Part shown: piece after piece, positions 6,674 to 8,293 of the stretch
Layout of the letters: every line of letters begins with the position of its first letter
Numbering within the stretch: the first letter of the stretch is position 1
Source: Lachnospiraceae bacterium UBA7589
Lineage (GTDB): Bacteria > Bacillota > Clostridia > Lachnospirales > Lachnospiraceae
Assembly (NCBI GenBank): GCA_002476495.1
Contig: DLKL01000020.1
Span: 1-8,293, forward strand
Direction of reading: 5' to 3'
DNA length: 8,293 bases
Position numbers and translations under genes: made by a program
Notes under the pieces: generated by a model
The model's input: only the letters and a program-made list of their open reading frames with translations
Told to the model about the DNA's origin: nothing
Databases searched by the model: none

Positions 6674-6725
6674 AGGCGTCGGATTCTCTGTCGTTAGGCC
6701 ATTGAAGTCAGAGAATTTGACGCCT
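6674..6725 (+). other. Leader hairpin 2 upstream of the MATE gene (possible attenuator)
   Basis: AGGCGTC (6674-6680) pairs with GACGCCT (6719-6725), and ATTCTCTG (6683-6690) pairs with CAGAGAAT (6709-6716). The intervening GG and TT can form G-U pairs, so 17 positions pair around an 18-nt loop. A loose T-rich stretch, CTTTGCTTT, follows. It may be a weak terminator for the thrH operon, an attenuator, or part of a regulatory leader for the MATE gene. Confidence 0.55.
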
Positions 6726-6736
6726 CTTTGCTTTAT

Positions 6737-6741
6737 GGAGG
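6737..6741 (+). promoter_or_regulatory. Ribosome binding site fixing the MATE start at 6747
   Basis: GGAGG lies five bases before ATG 6747. The upstream in-frame TTG at 6702 sits inside the loop of hairpin 2 and has no ribosome binding site, so the start at 6747 is preferred. Confidence 0.7.
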
Positions 6742-6746
6742 AAAGT

Positions 6747-8093
6747 ATGAAAAAAAATAATATAGTAAACGGAAATATGAATAATGTACAAAAACAGCTG
6801 CTCAAACATATTATTCTTAATGTTTTAGGTATGCTGGGATTGTCAGGGTATATTCTTGCCGACACCTTTTTTGTGTCCAAGGGATTGGGAGCTAATGGCA
6901 TTGCGGCTCTTAATCTTGCAATTCCCGTCTATAGCTTTGTACATGGAAGTGGCCTTATGATTGGAATGGGGGCAGGAACAAAATATTCAATATTCAGAGG
7001 ACAAAATAACTACCGGAGTGGTAATAAGGTATTTACCGTGGCTATGCTTCTTGCGGGAATTACAGCTGTAATTTACGTCATATTGGGAGTAGCTGTTTCC
7101 GGTAATATATGCAGCATTCTCGGGGCAAGGGGAGAAGTATATGATATGACTTATACTTATATTAAGATAATTCTCATAGCATCGCCGGGATTTATTTTAA
7201 ATGATGTTATTGTCTGCTTTGTCAGAAATGATGGAAACCCGGGACTTTCCATGGCTGCAATGCTGACCGGAAGCATGGCAAATATACTTTTGGATTACAT
7301 ATTTATATTTCCCCTTAAGCTTGGTATTTTTGGCGCTGTTCTGGCTACGTCTATGTCACCCTGTATAAGTCTTGCTGTATTATCATTGCATTTTAAGGGA
7401 GGAAGGAATGGTTTCCGTATAAGCCGATTAACAAATGTGGGAGAATTATCTGTGAAAATAGCCGGTTTGGGATTGCCATCCTTTATATCCGAGGTGGCAT
7501 CGGGAATAGTAATAATTCTGTTTAATACGATTATACTTAAGCTGGAGGGGAATGTCGGTGTGGCAGCATATGGAATTATTGCAAACATATCTCTTGTTAC
7601 CACAGCAATTTATACAGGAATGGCTCAAGGTATGCAGCCGATTGTCAGTGGCCTTTATGGAGAGGAAAAAAGCAGGGAGTTAATTAGGAGCATTTTGTCA
7701 ACCCTTAAAGGTGTTGTTTTGATTTCCGTTGTGATATATGCTTTAATGCAATGCAAACGGGAATTAATAATTAGCATTTTTAATAGTGAGGGAAATAAAG
7801 AACTTGTGGGTATAGCTGCACAAGGAATGAAAATATATTTTACGGCCATAATATTTGCCGGGCTCAATATAGTTATATCTACTTTTTTTTCTGCCACAGA
7901 TAAATCTATACCGGCACAGATTATATCTCTTGCCAGAGGATTGATTCTGATTATACCGATAACACTCTGCTTATCAAACTTGTTGAAAATGCAGGGGATA
8001 TGGTTGTCATATCCGGTAACAGAGGGAGTGGTAACAGTATTTTCATTTATATACTTTTTTTATGAGATGAAACATAAAAATATTAAAAAATAG
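6747..8093 (+). CDS. MATE family multidrug/metabolite exporter
   Basis: This 448-residue protein has about twelve hydrophobic segments, the standard MATE length and topology. The MATE fold exports cationic or aromatic compounds in exchange for Na+ or H+ across the cytoplasmic membrane. Typical sequences are ADTFFVSKGLGANGIAALN (38-56) at the first helix, RNDGNPGLSMAAMLTGSMAN (160-179) followed by LLDYIFIF in the middle of the N-lobe, and GMAQGMQPIVSGLYG (291-305) in the C-lobe. It resembles clostridial MepA-like proteins, but substrate cannot be read from sequence. The start is set by GGAGG at 6737-6741. A structured leader of about 100 nt precedes it, suggesting control at the RNA level. No convincing promoter was found between thrH and this gene, so read-through from the thrH operon is possible. 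A terminator follows at 8111-8158. Confidence 0.92.
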   Translation: MKKNNIVNGNMNNVQKQLLKHIILNVLGMLGLSGYILADTFFVSKGLGANGIAALNLAIPVYSFVHGSGLMIGMGAGTKYSIFRGQNNYRSGNKVFTVAMLLAGITAVIYVILGVAVSGNICSILGARGEVYDMTYTYIKIILIASPGFILNDVIVCFVRNDGNPGLSMAAMLTGSMANILLDYIFIFPLKLGIFGAVLATSMSPCISLAVLSLHFKGGRNGFRISRLTNVGELSVKIAGLGLPSFISEVASGIVIILFNTIILKLEGNVGVAAYGIIANISLVTTAIYTGMAQGMQPIVSGLYGEEKSRELIRSILSTLKGVVLISVVIYALMQCKRELIISIFNSEGNKELVGIAAQGMKIYFTAIIFAGLNIVISTFFSATDKSIPAQIISLARGLILIIPITLCLSNLLKMQGIWLSYPVTEGVVTVFSFIYFFYEMKHKNIKK

Positions 8094-8099
8094 GGATAA

Positions 8100-8234
8100 A
8101 ATAAAATAATAGGGCTGTTGCATTAAAAAAATCGTTAAAGCAGCAGCCCTGTATTTTTGAGGAGCGTGTGTATAGTTATAAATGACAGGAATCATATTTT
8201 TTATAAAATGATTTGTATAATCTCCCCAAGAACA
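8100..8234 (-). ncRNA. Candidate small RNA, about 125-135 nt, no known family
   Basis: A near-consensus minus-strand promoter (8241-8269) would start a transcript near 8234 that meets the terminator at 8150-8111. No credible coding sequence lies between. The RNA could fold as an irregular rod. Closing helix 8229-8222 pairs with 8164-8157 (8 bp, one G-U). Next 8220-8216 pairs with 8180-8176 (5 bp), and 8213-8208 pairs with 8195-8190 (6 bp). The closing helix needs a G-U pair available only in the minus-strand RNA, where the plus strand would have an A-C mismatch. This favours leftward transcription. Function is unknown. It is not long enough for a typical 6S RNA. Exact ends are estimates. Confidence 0.4.
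8111..8158 (+). terminator. Rho-independent terminator after the MATE gene
   Basis: AGGGCTGTTGC (8111-8121) pairs with GCAGCAGCCCT (8140-8150): 11 pairs including one G-U, an 18-nt A/T-rich loop, then GTATTTTT (8151-8158). On the opposite strand the stem keeps all but one pair (an A-C mismatch) and is followed by an even richer T-tract, so it probably also ends leftward transcripts. Confidence 0.82.
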
Positions 8235-8240
8235 AAAAAT

Positions 8241-8269
8241 ATTATAGCACACTTTTGGACAATGGTCAA
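8241..8269 (-). promoter_or_regulatory. Near-consensus SigA promoter reading left, with no gene behind it
   Basis: On the minus strand TTGACC (8269-8264) is followed after exactly 17 nt by a perfect TATAAT (8246-8241). This is the best promoter match in the window. It points toward the terminator and the 3' end of the MATE gene, not toward any minus-strand coding gene, so a short non-coding transcript is the simplest reading. Confidence 0.65.
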
Positions 8270-8293
8270 ATAATTATTGATACTGGTTTCTGT

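Noticed and set aside
6649..6725. Assignment of the MATE leader to a known riboswitch class
   Set aside because: I could not find the loop signatures of guanidine-II/III, preQ1 or THF riboswitches, and cannot run covariance models here.
6702..6746. N-terminal extension of the MATE protein from TTG 6702
   Set aside because: This stretch lies within the loop and right arm of a 17-pair hairpin, has no ribosome binding site, and adds residues not typical of MATE N-termini. ATG 6747 has GGAGG five bases upstream.
8111..8150. AGGGCTGTTGCA sequence resembling a transposon terminal inverted repeat
   Set aside because: It forms a local stem with a T-tract directly after a stop codon, which a terminator explains. 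No transposase, target duplication or distant matching repeat is visible.
8043..8252. Open reading frame of 69 codons on the minus strand at the right end
   Set aside because: Its GTG start lies upstream of the likely transcription start, beside the -10 box. Internal ATGs lack a well-placed ribosome binding site (GGGGAG is about 26 nt away from the nearest), and the frame runs through a terminator and into the antisense of the MATE gene.

Overview
The window looks like the chromosome of an anaerobic, low-GC Bacillota bacterium, most likely a Lachnospiraceae-type gut clostridium. The evidence is AT-rich DNA with consensus SigA-like promoters and GGAGG-type ribosome binding sites. The gene families also fit: a DUF4358/transglutaminase lipoprotein, a DUF1538 membrane protein with a P-II-like partner, a PaaK-like ligase with a free-standing ACT protein, ThrH, and a clostridial-type MATE pump. 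Genus cannot be fixed from this sequence.

Layout. Bases 74-1720 (+): a small membrane protein of unknown family, then a cell-surface lipoprotein with an intact Cys-His-Asp transglutaminase-like triad. Bases 1775-4015 (-): a two-gene operon reading left, with a duplicated DUF1538 membrane protein followed by a tandem P-II-like protein that probably regulates it. I move the DUF1538 start to a TTG at 4015, because the in-frame ATG at 4069 has no ribosome binding site and lies upstream of the likely transcription start. Bases 4016-4250: AT-rich divergent promoter region with a consensus plus-strand promoter decorated by ATATATG half-sites. Bases 4251-6630 (+): a tight three-gene operon of a PaaK-type aryl/acyl-CoA ligase, a two-ACT-domain amino-acid sensor candidate, and ThrH (phosphoserine phosphatase/homoserine phosphotransferase). 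Bases 6631-6746: a strongly structured leader with two large hairpins. Bases 6747-8093 (+): a MATE-family exporter, start moved to 6747. Bases 8094-8293: a bidirectional-looking terminator facing a near-consensus minus-strand promoter, which together outline a candidate small RNA of about 125-135 nt.

How the genes may work together. The ligase/ACT/ThrH operon suggests amino-acid or aromatic-acid metabolism with amino-acid sensing. The DUF1538/P-II pair looks like a transporter or channel with its own signalling protein. The two operons diverge from one control region but nothing here shows a shared function. No CRISPR array, tRNA, rRNA, transposase or phage gene was seen. The least-explained signals are the candidate small RNA at the right end, the MATE leader that could alternatively mask its ribosome binding site, and the DUF1538/tandem P-II system.
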